Positions 23,415-34,153 are shown, counted from the stretch's first letter. The stretch: 64,000 nucleotides of DNA from Actinospineispora spinosispora DSM 44797 (GCF_000429025.1 NZ_KE386835.1:372001-436000); one strand, 5' to 3'. Made by a program: numbers and translations. The notes: a model not told the origin generated them from the letters alone.

Positions 23415-24310
23415 AGCCGTACGTAGAGCCTCAGGGTGACGTACCCGGTGATCGCCGCGATGCCGGTACCCAGCAGGAACAGCCACGGTGACACCGCGAG
23501 GATGTCGCCGTACTGGATCACCGGGATCACGCCGTCGCCGAAGCCGCTGCGGATGGCCTGGTCCAGGAACAGTCCCTTGCCCAGCATCAGGCTGGCCACG
23601 GCCAGCGCGGTACCCACGATGCCGGTCGTCGCCGCCTCCAGCAGGAACGGCAGCTGCGTGTACCAGCGGGTCGCACCGACCAGCCGCATGACACCGACCT
23701 CGGTCCGCCGGTTGTACGCGGACAGCTGCACCATGTTCGAGATCAGCAGTGCCGCGGCGACGACCTCGATCAGCGCGAGGGTGAACACGACGTCCCGGAT
23801 GGTCCGCAGGAAGCTGAACAGCCGCTCCACGACGTCGCGCTGGTCGGTGATGCGGGCGACGCCGACCTTGCCGGTCAGCACCTTGGACAGCTGCGCCGAC
23901 TGGGTCGGGTCGACAAGCTTGACCCGCAGCGACGCCGGCAGCCCCTGCGGGCGAGCCAGCGCCGCGAGGGTCTGTCCCTGGAACAGCCGCTGGAACCGGG
24001 CGTAGGCCTGCTGCTGGTTCTCGTAGGTCACCCCGGCGACCAGCGGCGAGCTCTTCAGCTCGTCGCGCAGGCCGGAACAGATGCTCTGGCTGCAGTCCTG
24101 GTCGCGCGTCGAGACGTCCAGGGTGAGGGACACGACCAGCTCCAGCCGGTCGCCGTAGAGCTGCTCTGTCTGGTCGATCGTGTGGACGGCCAGCAGGCCG
24201 GTGCCGAGAAGGCCGAGTGAGATGGCGGTGGTCAGGACCATCGCGATGGTCATCGTGACGTTGCGCCGAAGACCGGTGACGACCTCGCGGAACAGGAAGT
24301 TGAAGCGCAT
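23411..24310 (-). CDS. ftsX: Cell-division ABC permease FtsX
   Basis: A 299-residue FtsX. Four membrane segments flank a large extracellular loop after the first (VVSLTLDVSTRDQDCSQSIC), with the two cysteines seen in actinobacterial FtsX. The C-terminal half has RRTEVGVMRLVGATRWY, a conserved cytoplasmic loop that contacts FtsE. FtsEX activates cell-wall hydrolases at the septum. The ATG directly follows the ftsE stop (TAG-ATG). The 3' end overlaps the convergent pseudokinase gene by four bases, so the usual link to smpB is broken. Confidence 0.95.
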   Translation of the reverse strand: MRFNFLFREVVTGLRRNVTMTIAMVLTTAISLGLLGTGLLAVHTIDQTEQLYGDRLELVVSLTLDVSTRDQDCSQSICSGLRDELKSSPLVAGVTYENQQQAYARFQRLFQGQTLAALARPQGLPASLRVKLVDPTQSAQLSKVLTGKVGVARITDQRDVVERLFSFLRTIRDVVFTLALIEVVAAALLISNMVQLSAYNRRTEVGVMRLVGATRWYTQLPFLLEAATTGIVGTALAVASLMLGKGLFLDQAIRSGFGDGVIPVIQYGDILAVSPWLFLLGTGIAAITGYVTLRLYVRL

Positions 24311-25000
24311 CTATCTGCCGATCCCGTAGACGCCTCGGGTCTCGTCCCTGATGACCTTGCCCATCTCCAGCTCGACCACGCGACGCCGCATCGAGTCGAC
24401 GATCGAATGGTCGTGGGTCGCCATCAGCACGGTGGTCCCGGTGCGGTTGATCCGTTCCAGCAACAGCATGATGTCCTGGCTGGTGTCCGGGTCGAGGTTT
24501 CCGGTCGGCTCGTCGGCCAGCAGCACCAGCGGCCGGTTCACGAACGCCCTGGCCACCGCGACGCGCTGCTGCTCGCCGCCGGACAGCTCGTTCGGCATGC
24601 GGTTCGCCTTGCCCTCGAGACCGACCAGTTCCAGCACCTCGGGGACGACCTTCTGCACGGTGCGCGCCGGCTTGCCGATCACCTCGAGCGCGAATGCGAC
24701 GTTCTCCGCGACGTTCTTGTTCGGCAGCAGCCGGAAGTCCTGGAACACGCAGCCCACCCGCTGGCGGAGCCTGGGGACCCGTCGGCGCGGCAGCGTGGCC
24801 ACGTTCCAGTCGGCCACGTACACGTCGCCGGACGAGGGCACGTCCTCCCGCAGCAGTAACCGCAGGAAGGTCGACTTGCCGGAGCCCGAGGGGCCGATCA
24901 GGAAGACGAACTCGCCCTTGCCAATGTCCACCGAGACCGAGTCCAGCGCGGGGCGCGTGGAGGTCTTGTAGGACTTGGAGACGTTCTCCAGCCGAATCAC
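24311..25000 (-). CDS. ftsE: Cell-division ATP-binding protein FtsE
   Basis: A 229-residue ABC ATPase, the normal FtsE length. Walker A is GPSGSGKST, the Q loop [13 protein letters not shown], the signature [14 protein letters not shown], Walker B LVLLADEP and the H loop MATHDHSIV. It energises FtsX. The GTG at 25000 is chosen over upstream codons because TAGGCT lies eight bases before it and no ribosome site exists, so the mRNA is probably leaderless. A 70-base palindromic element lies just upstream. Confidence 0.95.
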   Translation of the reverse strand: MIRLENVSKSYKTSTRPALDSVSVDIGKGEFVFLIGPSGSGKSTFLRLLLREDVPSSGDVYVADWNVATLPRRRVPRLRQRVGCVFQDFRLLPNKNVAENVAFALEVIGKPARTVQKVVPEVLELVGLEGKANRMPNELSGGEQQRVAVARAFVNRPLVLLADEPTGNLDPDTSQDIMLLLERINRTGTTVLMATHDHSIVDSMRRRVVELEMGKVIRDETRGVYGIGR

Positions 25001-25008
25001 GGAGTGTG

Positions 25009-25014
25009 AGCCTA
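25009..25014 (-). promoter_or_regulatory. -10 element of ftsE
   Basis: TAGGCT on the minus strand, eight bases before the GTG of ftsE; it fits leaderless transcription of ftsEX. Confidence 0.5.
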
Positions 25015-25048
25015 CTGGGCTCGTTGTCGGCAACCGCGGGCCCAGCCC

Positions 25049-25118
25049 ACTTCGCAGACCTTCGTGCTGCGTCGCAGACGTTGGAACATCTGCGACGCGA
25101 CATGAAACTCTGCGAGGT
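25049..25118. repeat. 70-base palindromic element (family 2), copy D
   Basis: ACTTCGCAGA at the left and TCTGCGAGGT at the right, with inner GTCGCAGACG / CATCTGCGAC. Its right edge touches the stop codon of a GNAT fragment. Together with the ftsE promoter it fills the ftsE upstream region. Confidence 0.85.
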
Positions 25119-25243
25119 CACCGCTCGGTGTCGCCGAGCCGCATCATCAGCACGTCAAAAACGGGGGCACCGTCCCACATCGGCTGCAACGTGGCCGTCT
25201 TGCGCCAGCCCCAACGCTCGTACGCTCGGTAGGCGGAGCCGTT
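25118..25243 (-). pseudogene. GNAT acetyltransferase C-terminal fragment
   Basis: The minus-strand frame encodes [20 protein letters not shown] and then [16 protein letters not shown], which is the final part of a GNAT fold (Y-x-x-W-G-W-R and a hydrophobic last strand). Upstream of about 25243 the frame stops looking like GNAT and no acetyl-CoA motif is found, so only the end of the gene remains. Confidence 0.5.
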
Positions 25244-25403
25244 GTGCGGTTTCGGCGCGTTCCAGACGATCGTGCAGGTGCTGATCCAGGATGCGCCGTC
25301 GCGCCTGACCTGGGGGCTGCTGTGCGACGGTCCGGACACGGCTCCGGGCGAGGTCCGCCGCGTGTGCGCTCAGTTCGCCTCAGGCTTCACGCCGACGCGT
25401 TAG
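25240..25403 (+). pseudogene. Possible C-terminal fragment of an unknown protein
   Basis: The plus-strand frame encodes [20 protein letters not shown] and ends [18 protein letters not shown] at the TAG just before the prfB stop. Codon use is natural, but a stop lies shortly upstream and no start with a ribosome site is visible. I do not recognise the family. It may be a remnant joined to the GNAT fragment. Confidence 0.3.
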
Positions 25404-26515
25404 CGGGCGGCGTCCTGCTGGCGGCGCCAGCGGATGCCGGCCTCGATGAAGCCGTCGATCTCACCGTCGAGGACCGCGCTGGGGTTGCCGACCTCGAACT
25501 CGGTGCGCAGGTCCTTGACCATCTGGTACGGGTGCAGCACGTAGGAGCGCATCTGGTTGCCCCAGCTGGAGCCGGTGTCCTTCAGCGCGTCCATCTTCGC
25601 CTGCTCCTCCTGCCTGCGCCGCTCCAGCAGCTTGGCCTGCAGGACCAGCATCGCGCTGGCCTTGTTCTGCAGCTGCGACCGCTCGTTCTGACACGAGACC
25701 ACGATGCCGGTCGGGAGGTGGGTCAGGCGGACCGCGGAGTCGGTCGTGTTGACGCCCTGGCCGCCGGGGCCGGACGAGCGGTAGACGTCGACGCGCAGTT
25801 CCTTCTCGTCGATCTCGACGTGGTCGCTCTTCTCGACGACCGGCGCGACCTCGACCCCGGCGAACGAGGTCTGGCGGCGGCCCTGGTTGTCGAACGGCGA
25901 GATGCGGACGAGCCGGTGGGTGCCCTGCTCGACGGACAACGTGCCGTAGGCGAACGGGGCGTGTACGGCGAAGGTGGCGGACTTGATGCCTGCCTCTTCC
26001 GCGTGTGAGGTGTCGTAGACGTCGACCGGGTACTCGTGGCGCTCGGCCCAGCGCAGGTACATTCGCATGAGCATCTCGGCGAAGTCGGCGGCGTCCACCC
26101 CGCCCGCCTCGGAGCGGATCGTGACGAGCGCGTCACGCGGGTCGTACTCGCCGGACAGCAAGGTGCGGACCTCGAGCGACTCGATGTCCTTGCGCAGCGA
26201 CTCACGCTCGGCGTCGGCGTCGGCGAGCGCGGACTCACCCTCGGCGCCGTCGGTCTCCTCGGCCAGCTCGTACAGGACCGGCAGGTCGTCGAGCCGACGC
26301 CGGATGCCGGTGATGTGCCGCAGCTGGGCCTGGGCCCTGGACAACCGGCTGGTCACCGCCTGGGCGTTCTCCTGGTCGTTCCACAGGTCGGGCGCGCCGG
26401 CCTGCTCGGAGAGTTCCTCGACGTCGGCACGCAGCTTCGCGATGTCGAGCACCGCTTCGATCCCGTCGAGGGTGCCGCTCAGGTTCTTGAGTTCTGCCGA
26501 AACATCGAGGTTCAC
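25400..26515 (-). CDS. prfB: Peptide chain release factor 2
   Basis: A 371-residue RF2, which ends translation at UGA and UAA. The codon-recognition tripeptide SPF is in [18 protein letters not shown], and the catalytic GGQ is in [18 protein letters not shown]. The ORF is continuous, so the programmed frameshift known from E. coli prfB is absent. The GTG at 26515 follows TACCCT after eight bases and lacks a ribosome site. It is the first gene of the prfB-ftsEX-smpB-ssrA block; a gap of about 400 bases with gene fragments separates it from ftsE. Confidence 0.96.
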   Translation of the reverse strand: MNLDVSAELKNLSGTLDGIEAVLDIAKLRADVEELSEQAGAPDLWNDQENAQAVTSRLSRAQAQLRHITGIRRRLDDLPVLYELAEETDGAEGESALADADAERESLRKDIESLEVRTLLSGEYDPRDALVTIRSEAGGVDAADFAEMLMRMYLRWAERHEYPVDVYDTSHAEEAGIKSATFAVHAPFAYGTLSVEQGTHRLVRISPFDNQGRRQTSFAGVEVAPVVEKSDHVEIDEKELRVDVYRSSGPGGQGVNTTDSAVRLTHLPTGIVVSCQNERSQLQNKASAMLVLQAKLLERRRQEEQAKMDALKDTGSSWGNQMRSYVLHPYQMVKDLRTEFEVGNPSAVLDGEIDGFIEAGIRWRRQQDAAR

Positions 26516-26523
26516 AACGATTC

Positions 26524-26529
26524 AGGGTA
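26524..26529 (-). promoter_or_regulatory. -10 element of prfB
   Basis: TACCCT on the minus strand, eight bases before the GTG start; leaderless geometry. Confidence 0.4.
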
Positions 26530-26566
26530 TATGCGACGTCCCGCCGAGTGGCAAGCGGTGTTCAGG

Positions 26567-26612
26567 CTCGTGAGTGTTGAGTGTGGCTATAGCCATACTC
26601 AACACTCACGAG
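26567..26612. repeat. Dispersed palindrome family 1, copy 2
   Basis: CTCGTGAGTGTTGAGT at the left mirrors ACTCAACACTCACGAG at the right, with GGCTATAGCC at the centre; one pair in 23 is mismatched. The pyrD stop codon (26606-26608) lies inside the right arm. Confidence 0.85.
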
Positions 26613-27694
26613 GTGGGCTGGGTGCCTACGGCGTCGGCGATCGAGGTGTAGCCCGCCTCACGGGTCAGGCGGGCCAGGTCGCGGTGCAGGGTGCGCGGCC
26701 ACAGCGGGCCGCCGTAGATGAACGCCGTATAGGCCTGCACGAGCGTCGCACCGGCCCGGATGCGGGCGAAGGCGTCCTCGGCGTCCTCGATCCCCCCGGC
26801 GGCGACCAGCACCAGCCGATCACCCACCCGCGCGCGCAGCCGGGTCAGCACCTCCAGCGAACGCGCCTTGAGCGGAGCACCCGACACCCCGCCCGCGCCC
26901 AGGTCCTCGACGCCGGCAGCGAGCCCGGCACGGGAGATGGTGGTGTTCGTGGCGATGATGCCGTCGAGACCGAGCTCCACGGCGAGGTCGGCCACCGCGT
27001 CGATGTCGTCGTCGGCCAGGTCGGGCGCGATCTTGACCAGCAGCGGGACCCGGCGCGGCCCCGCGTCGTCGAGTGTCTTGCGCACGGCGGCGAGCAGCGG
27101 GCGCAGGTGGTGGACCGACTGCAGGTTGCGCAGGCCCGGTGTGTTCGGCGAGCTGACGTTGACCACCAGGTACTCGGCGACGTCGGCGAGCATCGCCGCG
27201 CTGATCACGTAGTCGGCGACCGCCTCGTCCTCCGGCACGACCTTCGTCTTGCCGATGTTGACCCCGACCACGACACCTCGGCCCTGGTCCCGGGCGGCAA
27301 GCCGCGCCGCGGCGGCTGCCGCGCCCGCGTTGTTGAAGCCCATCCGATTGAGCAGCGCGCGATCGGACGTGAGCCGGAACAGGCGGGGCAGCGGGTTGCC
27401 CGGCTGCGCCTGCGCGGTGACCGTCCCGACCTCGACGAACGCGAAACCCAGCGCGCCGAGGCCGTCGACGCCGACGCCGTCCTTGTCGAAACCGGCGGCG
27501 AGACCGAGCGGGCCGGGCAGGTCCATGCCGAGCGCGTGCACCCGCAGGATCGGGTCGCGCGGCGTCAACCACCGGGCGAGCAGCATCCGCAGCGGCGCGA
27601 GCATCCCGGCGAACCGGATCAGGGCGAAACCCCAGTGGTGCGCGGTCTCGGCGGAGATTCGCCGGACGACGAGTGAGAACAGGACTCTGTACAC
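26606..27694 (-). CDS. pyrD: Dihydroorotate dehydrogenase (quinone), class 2
   Basis: A 362-residue class 2 PyrD, which oxidises dihydroorotate to orotate with quinone in pyrimidine synthesis at the membrane. The N terminus has the amphipathic membrane-association helix ([18 protein letters not shown]). FMN and substrate motifs: [44 protein letters not shown] with the catalytic serine, and IATNTTISR. The GTQPTS end is followed by a TGA inside a palindromic repeat. It is not linked to other pyrimidine genes here. Confidence 0.95.
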   Translation of the reverse strand: MYRVLFSLVVRRISAETAHHWGFALIRFAGMLAPLRMLLARWLTPRDPILRVHALGMDLPGPLGLAAGFDKDGVGVDGLGALGFAFVEVGTVTAQAQPGNPLPRLFRLTSDRALLNRMGFNNAGAAAAAARLAARDQGRGVVVGVNIGKTKVVPEDEAVADYVISAAMLADVAEYLVVNVSSPNTPGLRNLQSVHHLRPLLAAVRKTLDDAGPRRVPLLVKIAPDLADDDIDAVADLAVELGLDGIIATNTTISRAGLAAGVEDLGAGGVSGAPLKARSLEVLTRLRARVGDRLVLVAAGGIEDAEDAFARIRAGATLVQAYTAFIYGGPLWPRTLHRDLARLTREAGYTSIADAVGTQPTS

Positions 27695-27729
27695 GGAACT
27701 CTCTCGTCGCTTCCTGAGCAGCCTGACGG

Positions 27730-28248
27730 CTAGTCGATCGGTATCGCGTCCAGCAGGGCAAGTACCGCTCTATTGTGCGCTACCGCGAACTCGGCGATCG
27801 CCTGGTCGTACGGCGCCGGTTTGCTGCGTTCGGCGGCTTCCTTGACCGCCAGCTCCGCCACGGCGAGCCGCGCCGAGTACGCCTCGAGCCCCTTCGAGAC
27901 GAGCGTCCGACGCTGCCGCGTGGTCAACGAACCGGCGTGTTGCAGCCGCAGGATCAACGGGCTGCGCAGCTGGTCAGCCCCGTCCCCGGCGAGTAACCAG
28001 GTCTTGAACGCACGCTTGCCGGCCGGGGTGATCACGTACTGCTGCGACGCCCTCGGACCCTGTTCGCCCAGCTTGAGCAGTCCTTCCTCGGCGAGAGCCG
28101 GCAGCTCCCGGTACACCTGGCTGCGGGTGACCGAGAAGAACGTGCCGAATCTCTCAGCCGCGGCGGCGACCATCTGCCCTCCGGTCATCGGGCCGGTGTG
28201 CAGCAGCCCCAGCAACGCGGCGGCGGTCGCGTTCACCGAGTGACTCAT
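27730..28248 (-). CDS. PadR family transcriptional regulator
   Basis: A 172-residue PadR protein. The winged helix begins [20 protein letters not shown], continues [20 protein letters not shown] and has a wing [17 protein letters not shown]. The C-terminal half is the PadR dimerisation helix region. ATG 28248 is preferred, since codons upstream lie in the intergenic region. The gene is divergent from the large ABC operon and could control it; a palindrome at 28439 lies between them. Confidence 0.85.
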   Translation of the reverse strand: MSHSVNATAAALLGLLHTGPMTGGQMVAAAAERFGTFFSVTRSQVYRELPALAEEGLLKLGEQGPRASQQYVITPAGKRAFKTWLLAGDGADQLRSPLILRLQHAGSLTTRQRRTLVSKGLEAYSARLAVAELAVKEAAERSKPAPYDQAIAEFAVAHNRAVLALLDAIPID

Positions 28249-28438
28249 CAGCCCGCTCACAGGATCATCCCGAGATTCACGTCCGTCACACGGCCACCGT
28301 GCCACGGTCCCGCCAGTGCTGTCCACAGTGGTCGCCACCCACTCAGGTGGCCCACTCGGGCAGCGACCTATACTCCCGCGCAGTGGACGGGGGCTGGGGC
28401 TAGGACTGCTGAAGCGGACGTCGACGGCGAGTGTGAAT

Positions 28439-28454
28439 CCGGATACTGATCCGG
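28439..28454. promoter_or_regulatory. Palindrome upstream of the ABC operon
   Basis: CCGGAT and ATCCGG are perfect arms around ACTG, followed by CTTTTGCTT. It lies 43 bases before the first permease start and downstream of a TAGGAC hexamer (28401-28406). It could be an operator in the leader or a weak attenuator. The rest of the 248-base gap shows nothing else. Confidence 0.35.
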
Positions 28455-28496
28455 CTTTTGCTTGGATTGTCGGCTCGGACGAGGAGCGAGGCGCCC

Positions 28497-29474
28497 ATGG
28501 CCGGATTCCTATCGCGCAGGCTGGCGAACTATCTGGTGCTGTGCGTGCTGGCGACCTTCCTCGCCTACGCGCTGGCGTCCATGACGTTCCGCCCGCTGGA
28601 CGCGCTGTCGCAACGTCAACCACCTCCGCCACCGAGCACGATCGAGGCCAAGCGCCTCGAGCTGCACCTGGACCAGCCGATCCCGGTGCGGTTCGCCACG
28701 TGGGCGCAGGGCGTCATCCACGGCGACTTCGGCCACACCGTGCTGAGTGCGCCGATCATCGACGAGCTGGGCAGGCGGGTCGGCATCAGCCTGCGGCTGT
28801 TCCTGCTCGGCACGATCATCGGTGTCGTGCTCGGGGTTCTGCTCGGTGTCGCGGCGGCGATCAAGCAGTACAAGATCTTCGACCACGTCAGCACCTTCCT
28901 GTCGTTCCTGATCCTGTCGACACCGGTGTTCGTGATCGGCACGCTGCTGAAAGTTGCGTGGCTACCCGTCAACCAGGCGGCCGGGACCCAGCTGCTCGCG
29001 TTCAACGGCGAGGCCACCACCGGTTTCACCGGCGGTTTCGGGGAGATACTCGTCGACCGAATACAACATCTGGTGCTGCCGACGATCTCCATCGCGCTCG
29101 GGCTGATCGCCTACTACAGCCGCTACCAGCGCAACGCGATGCTCGACGTGCTCGGCAGCGACTTCCTCCGCACCGCGCAGGCCAAGGGCCTGACCAGGCG
29201 GAAAGCGCTGTTCACGCACGGACTGCGTACCGCGTTGATCCCGATGGCGACGCTGTTCGCGTTCGGGTTCGGCCTGCTGGTGACCGGCGGCGTGTTCACC
29301 GAGCGGATCTTCGGCTGGTTCGGCATGGGTGACTGGCTGATCGTCGGGGTGCAGACGCAGGACGCCAACATCATCGCCACGGTGACGCTGTTCATCGCGG
29401 TGATGGTGCTGATCTCCGGCTGGCTGTCCGACGTCATCTACGCAGCGCTCGATCCCCGGGTGCGGGTGAGGTGA
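28497..29474 (+). CDS. Peptide-type ABC transporter permease (DppB/OppB-like)
   Basis: A 325-residue permease with six membrane segments. It starts like OppB/DppB (FLSRRLANYLVLCVLATFLAY), has the periplasmic loop IHGDFGHTV, and carries the cytoplasmic EAA-like loop DFLRTAQAKGLTRRKALFTH that docks on the ATPase. The ATG at 28497 has GAGGAG about ten bases upstream. It is the first gene of an operon of eight. It imports oligopeptides or similar solutes by family analogy; the substrate is unknown. Confidence 0.92.
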   Translation: MAGFLSRRLANYLVLCVLATFLAYALASMTFRPLDALSQRQPPPPPSTIEAKRLELHLDQPIPVRFATWAQGVIHGDFGHTVLSAPIIDELGRRVGISLRLFLLGTIIGVVLGVLLGVAAAIKQYKIFDHVSTFLSFLILSTPVFVIGTLLKVAWLPVNQAAGTQLLAFNGEATTGFTGGFGEILVDRIQHLVLPTISIALGLIAYYSRYQRNAMLDVLGSDFLRTAQAKGLTRRKALFTHGLRTALIPMATLFAFGFGLLVTGGVFTERIFGWFGMGDWLIVGVQTQDANIIATVTLFIAVMVLISGWLSDVIYAALDPRVRVR

Positions 29475-29478
29475 ACCG

Positions 29479-30426
29479 ATGAGTACCGCTGGAACCTCCG
29501 CCACCGAGCTGACCGGCGACGGCGTCGCACCGGACGAGACGCTCGGGGCGACCTCGGCGACCCGCGGCCGGCTGGTCCTGCGCCGCCTGTCGCGCAGCCG
29601 GCTGGGCATGGCGGGCGCGATCGTGCTCGCGCTGCTGTTCCTCGGCGCGTTCATCGTGCCGCTGTTCTACCCCTACGACTACCGCATGCAGGACGACAAC
29701 GCGCTGCTGACGCTGCCGTCGCCGCAGCACTGGTTCGGCACCACGAAGCTCGGCGAGGACCTGTTCGCGCAGTGCATGCGCGGGCTGCAGAAGTCGCTGC
29801 TCATCGGTCTGCTGGTCGCGGTCATCTCCACGGCGGTCGCGTCGGTGGTCGGCACGATCGCCGGGTACTTCGGCGGCGTCACCGACCGCGTCACGATGTG
29901 GGTCGTCGACCTGCTGCTGGTGCTGCCGTCGTTCCTCATCGTGGCGATCCTGAGCCCCGCGTTCCGGGGCAAGTCGTGGCTGCTGCTGGTGCTGCTGCTG
30001 TCCGCGTTCGGCTGGATGATCATGTCGCGGATCGTGCGGGGCATGACGTTGACGCTGCGCGAACGCGAGTACGTGCTGGCGGCGAAGTTCATGGGGATGC
30101 CGGCGTGGCGGATCATCGCCAGGCACATCATCCCGAACATGGCATCGTTGTTGATCATCGACATGACCGTCGGTGTCGGTGTGGCGATCCTCGCGGAGAC
30201 CTCGTTGAGCTTCTTCGGCTTCGGCATCCAGCCGCCGGACGTGTCGCTGGGCACGTTGATCGCGTCCGGCACGGACTCGGCGCTCACGTTCACCTGGCTG
30301 TTCAGCTTCCCCGCCGGGCTGCTGATCGTGACGGTGCTCGCGGTGAACTTCCTCGGCGACGCGGTGCGCGACGCGTTGGACCCGACGTCGACCAGGGCCC
30401 GGCGCACGAAGCGGGCCGCCCGATGA
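29479..30426 (+). CDS. Peptide-type ABC transporter permease (DppC/OppC-like)
   Basis: A 315-residue second permease. A long polar N terminus precedes [20 protein letters not shown], the usual OppC start. [16 protein letters not shown] matches the family GTD..GRD..S segment, and the EAA loop is [18 protein letters not shown]. It pairs with the preceding permease to form the channel. The ATG is preceded by GAGGTG, four bases after the upstream stop, and its stop overlaps the ATPase gene (ATGA). Confidence 0.92.
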   Translation: MSTAGTSATELTGDGVAPDETLGATSATRGRLVLRRLSRSRLGMAGAIVLALLFLGAFIVPLFYPYDYRMQDDNALLTLPSPQHWFGTTKLGEDLFAQCMRGLQKSLLIGLLVAVISTAVASVVGTIAGYFGGVTDRVTMWVVDLLLVLPSFLIVAILSPAFRGKSWLLLVLLLSAFGWMIMSRIVRGMTLTLREREYVLAAKFMGMPAWRIIARHIIPNMASLLIIDMTVGVGVAILAETSLSFFGFGIQPPDVSLGTLIASGTDSALTFTWLFSFPAGLLIVTVLAVNFLGDAVRDALDPTSTRARRTKRAAR

Positions 30427-32483
30427 GCGAACCGATCCTCCAGGTCAGCGACCTGCGGGTGTCGTTCCCCAGCGAGGCCGGCGAGGTGCGCGCGGTCCGA
30501 GGGGTGAACTTCACCGTCGGGGCCGGCGAGGTGCTCGGCATCGTCGGCGAGTCCGGGTCGGGCAAGTCGGTGTCCGCGCTGGCCACCATGGGTCTTCTGC
30601 CGCCGCAGGCCGAGGTCGCCGGTTCCATCCGGTTCCGGGGCGAGGAGCTGCTGGGCCGCTCGGACGTCGCCATGTCGCGCATCCGGGGTAAGCGGATCTC
30701 GATGGTGTTCCAGGATCCGCTGTCCGCGCTCACCCCGATCTTCACCGTCGGCGACCAGGTCGCCGAGGCGTTGCTCGTGCACAGCCAGGGTGCGATGTCG
30801 AAGAAGGCCGCGGCGCAACGGGCCGTCGAGCTGCTCGACGTCGTCGGTATCCCGCGCGCTGCGGACCGCGCGAAGGCGTTCCCACACGAGTTCTCCGGCG
30901 GCATGCGCCAGCGCGTGGTGATCGCCATCGCGATCGCCAACAACCCCGACCTGATCATCGCCGACGAGCCGACCACCGCGTTGGACGTGACGGTGCAGGC
31001 CCAGGTGCTCGACGTGCTGCGCACCGCGCGGGAGCTGACCGGCGCGGGGCTGCTGCTGATCACCCACGACCTGGGTGTCGTGGCCGGCGTCGCCGACCGG
31101 GTGCAGGTGATGTACGCCGGGCGGGTCGTGGAGACGGCGCCGGTCGACGACATCTTCAGTGCGCCGCGCATGCCCTACACGCTGGGGCTGCTCGGCTCGC
31201 TGCCCCGCCTGGACGCCGACCGGCGCGAACCGCTGGTGCCGATCGAGGGCCAGCCGCCGTCGATGGTCGATCTCGAACCGGGTTGTCCGTTCGTGCCGCG
31301 CTGCCCGCTGGCCGTCGACCAGTGCCGCGAGGAGGAACCCGCTCTCGAGGGCAACGGGCACGGCACCGCGTGCTGGCGGGCGGGTGAGCTGGTCGAGTCG
31401 GAGCCGGACGCGGCCGAGCTGTTCGGGGTGTCCCCGGAGGTCGCAGCCGACGTCACGCCCCGTAATGACGACCTCGTGCTCAAGGTGACCGACCTGGCCA
31501 GGCACTATCCGCTCACCAAGGGCACCGTGTTCCGCCGCCAGGTGGGCACGGTCCGCGCGGTGGACGGCGTGTCGTTCGAGCTGCGGACCGGTGAGGTGCT
31601 CGCGCTGGTCGGCGAGTCCGGCTGCGGCAAGACGTCCACGCTGATGGAGATCCTCGGCTTGGGGAAGCCGACCGAAGGCAGCATCGAGGTGCTCGGCCGC
31701 GACGTCACCGGCCTGGGCCGCGCCGAGAAGCACGCGATCCGGCGGGACCTGCAGGTCGTCTTCCAGGACCCGATGGCCTCGCTCGACCCCCGCCTGCCGA
31801 TCGGCGACGTGATCGCCGAGCCGATGCAGGTGCACGGGGTGCCCACGCAGCGTCGGACCGAGCGCGTGCGCGAGCTGTTGCGGCTGGTCGGACTGCGTCC
31901 CGAGCATGCGGAGCGCTACCCAGCCGAGTTCTCCGGCGGTCAGCGTCAACGCATCGGCATCGCCCGCGCGCTCGCGCTGGAACCGAAGGTGCTGGTCCTC
32001 GACGAGCCGGTGTCCGCGCTGGACGTGTCGATCCAGGCCGGGGTGATCAACCTGCTCGACGAGCTGAAACACCGCCTGGGGCTGGCTTACCTCTTCGTCG
32101 CGCACGACCTGTCCGTCGTGCGTCATCTCGCGGACCGGGTCGCCGTGATGTACCTCGGCAAGATCATCGAGATCGGATCGGTCGACTCGGTGTTCCGCTC
32201 GCCGTACCACCCGTACACGCAGGCACTGCTGTCCGCGATCCCGATCCCGGACCCCGCCGTGGAACGTGGCCGCGAACGGATCCTGCTGCGCGGCGACCTG
32301 CCGAGCCCCGCCGATCCCCCGTCGGGCTGCCGGTTCCGCACCCGCTGTCCCCTCTTCACCACGCTGGGCCCCCTGGCCCAGCAGTTGTGCATCGACGAGC
32401 AACCCCCTCGCGCCGCCCCGCCCGATGTCGAGTCCGATCATGAAGTCGCCTGCCATCACGCGCGGGTCAAGGAGGTTGTGTGA
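30423..32483 (+). CDS. Fused double ABC ATPase (OppD-OppF type)
   Basis: A 686-residue protein holding both nucleotide-binding domains of a peptide importer. First half: Walker [10 protein letters not shown], signature FSGGMRQRV, Walker B LIIADEP. Second half: Walker [10 protein letters not shown], signature FSGGQRQRI, Walker B LVLDEP. Each half ends with the cysteine-rich extension of oligopeptide ATPases ([14 protein letters not shown] and CRFRTRCPL). It drives the two permeases upstream. It overlaps neighbours on both sides (ATGA and GTGA), so translation is coupled through to the binding proteins. Confidence 0.94.
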   Translation: MSEPILQVSDLRVSFPSEAGEVRAVRGVNFTVGAGEVLGIVGESGSGKSVSALATMGLLPPQAEVAGSIRFRGEELLGRSDVAMSRIRGKRISMVFQDPLSALTPIFTVGDQVAEALLVHSQGAMSKKAAAQRAVELLDVVGIPRAADRAKAFPHEFSGGMRQRVVIAIAIANNPDLIIADEPTTALDVTVQAQVLDVLRTARELTGAGLLLITHDLGVVAGVADRVQVMYAGRVVETAPVDDIFSAPRMPYTLGLLGSLPRLDADRREPLVPIEGQPPSMVDLEPGCPFVPRCPLAVDQCREEEPALEGNGHGTACWRAGELVESEPDAAELFGVSPEVAADVTPRNDDLVLKVTDLARHYPLTKGTVFRRQVGTVRAVDGVSFELRTGEVLALVGESGCGKTSTLMEILGLGKPTEGSIEVLGRDVTGLGRAEKHAIRRDLQVVFQDPMASLDPRLPIGDVIAEPMQVHGVPTQRRTERVRELLRLVGLRPEHAERYPAEFSGGQRQRIGIARALALEPKVLVLDEPVSALDVSIQAGVINLLDELKHRLGLAYLFVAHDLSVVRHLADRVAVMYLGKIIEIGSVDSVFRSPYHPYTQALLSAIPIPDPAVERGRERILLRGDLPSPADPPSGCRFRTRCPLFTTLGPLAQQLCIDEQPPRAAPPDVESDHEVACHHARVKEVV

Positions 32484-34153
32484 ACGCCCGCCTGATTGTC
32501 GTTGCGGTCGCGGCGCTGCTCGCGCTGGCCGGCTGCTCGGGCAGTCACAGACTCCCGCCACCGTCGGGAGCCGGAGCCGGGGCGGGGGTCAGCGACATCG
32601 GCGTCAAACCGCGCGACGAGGTGCGTGACGGCGGTGACCTGCGCTGGCCGCTGGACAGGATGCCGGACAACTTCAACTACCTGCAGTTCAGCGGCGCCAC
32701 CGAACAGACCGCGAGCGTCGTCCGTGCTGTGCTGCCGACACTGTTCTCCGGCACCGCGAGCGGCGGCACCCGGATCAACCCGGACTACCTCACCTCGGCG
32801 AGCGTCACGTCCACCACACCGCAGACGGTCACCTACTGGATCAACCCGAAGGCCGTCTGGAGCAACGGGACCCCGATCACCTGGCACGACTTCGACGCGC
32901 AGTGGCGCGCGCTGAACGGCAGCGACCCGGCCTACCAGGCGGCAGGCCAGACCGGATACCGAGACATCGCCTCGGTCCAGCCCGGGACCGACAACAAGCA
33001 GGTCATCGTCACCTTCTCCCGCACCTACGCGGAGTGGAAGGGACTGTTCAGCCCGCTGTACCCGGCGGCGGCCAACTCCGATCCGGCGCTGTTCAACTCC
33101 GGCTGGATCAACCGGATGCCCTACACAGCGGGCCCGTTCCAGCTGGACTCGATCAACCCGGCAACCAAGACGATCACCCTGAAGCGCAGCGACAACTGGT
33201 GGGGCGCACCGGCAAAGCTGAACCGGATCATCTTCCGGGTGCTCGACCGGGGTGCCCTGCCGGACGCGCTGGCCGCCAACCAGATCGACTTCTACAAGAT
33301 CGGGTCCAGCGTCGACCTGCTCAAACGCGCTCAGTCGCTGCCCGGCATCACGATCCGGCAGTCACCGGACCGCGAGTACAACCAGATCACGTTCAACGGC
33401 TCCCCCGGCAGCGTCATGGCCGACCAGGCGCTGCGCCAGGCCATCGCCAAGGGCATCGACAGGGTCGCCATCGCCACCCAGCTGGTCGGCCAGATCGTGC
33501 CGAACCCGCAGGCCGACGGCAACCACATCTACGCGTTCGGTTCGAGGCGCTACCGCGACAACTCCGACGTCCTGCCGTTCAACACGGTCGCCGCCGGTCA
33601 GGAACTGGACGCGCTCGGCTGGGTGCAGAACGCCCCGAACGCCATCCGCATCAAGAACGGCAGACCCCTGCGGCTCCAGCTCGTCGAGGGCACGCCGGAC
33701 CCGGTCAGCGAACAGATCAACGAGCTCGTCCGCACCCAGCTGCGCCAGATCGGCGTCGACGTGTACATCCGGCAGGTCCCGCTCACCCAGCTGTCGAACC
33801 AGTACCGGGCAGGCGACTTCGACCTCACCACGTTCGCCTGGCAGAACGGCAGCACCCCGTTCAGCAGCAGCCGCGGCCTGTACGCGAAACCCGACGGCCG
33901 CAACGTGCAACAGAACTACGGCCGCATCTACAGCCCCGAGATCGACGCCCTGTACAGCCAGGGCCTCGCGGAGCTGGACGACGGCAAACGAGCGTCGATC
34001 GCCAACCGCATCGACCGGCTGATCTGGGCCGAGGTCCACCACCTGCCCCTGTATCCGAGCACCGGGACCTACGCGGTGCGCTCCAACCTGGCCAACTTCG
34101 GCGCGCCCGGCTTCGCCGACGTCGACTACATCAACGCGGGGTACCTCAAGTGA
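32480..34153 (+). CDS. Family 5 solute-binding lipoprotein, paralogue 1
   Basis: A 557-residue extracytoplasmic receptor (SBP_bac_5). The signal peptide ends in the lipobox LALAGC with the lipidated cysteine at 19. The mature protein starts with the motif shared by all five paralogues, here [17 protein letters not shown], then NFNYLQF. Domain landmarks are [34 protein letters not shown] and [16 protein letters not shown] at 32471-32475 precedes the GTG at 32480, which overlaps the ATPase stop. The ligand is unknown; a peptide is likely by family. Confidence 0.93.
   Translation: MNARLIVVAVAALLALAGCSGSHRLPPPSGAGAGAGVSDIGVKPRDEVRDGGDLRWPLDRMPDNFNYLQFSGATEQTASVVRAVLPTLFSGTASGGTRINPDYLTSASVTSTTPQTVTYWINPKAVWSNGTPITWHDFDAQWRALNGSDPAYQAAGQTGYRDIASVQPGTDNKQVIVTFSRTYAEWKGLFSPLYPAAANSDPALFNSGWINRMPYTAGPFQLDSINPATKTITLKRSDNWWGAPAKLNRIIFRVLDRGALPDALAANQIDFYKIGSSVDLLKRAQSLPGITIRQSPDREYNQITFNGSPGSVMADQALRQAIAKGIDRVAIATQLVGQIVPNPQADGNHIYAFGSRRYRDNSDVLPFNTVAAGQELDALGWVQNAPNAIRIKNGRPLRLQLVEGTPDPVSEQINELVRTQLRQIGVDVYIRQVPLTQLSNQYRAGDFDLTTFAWQNGSTPFSSSRGLYAKPDGRNVQQNYGRIYSPEIDALYSQGLAELDDGKRASIANRIDRLIWAEVHHLPLYPSTGTYAVRSNLANFGAPGFADVDYINAGYLK

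Noticed and set aside
25400-26515. Programmed frameshift in prfB
   Set aside because: The frame is uninterrupted from the GTG to the stop, with no internal UGA near codon 26.
29679-32561. Minus-strand frame of 960 codons opposite the permease and ATPase genes
   Set aside because: It lies wholly antisense to strongly conserved ABC genes. It is a GC-bias shadow.
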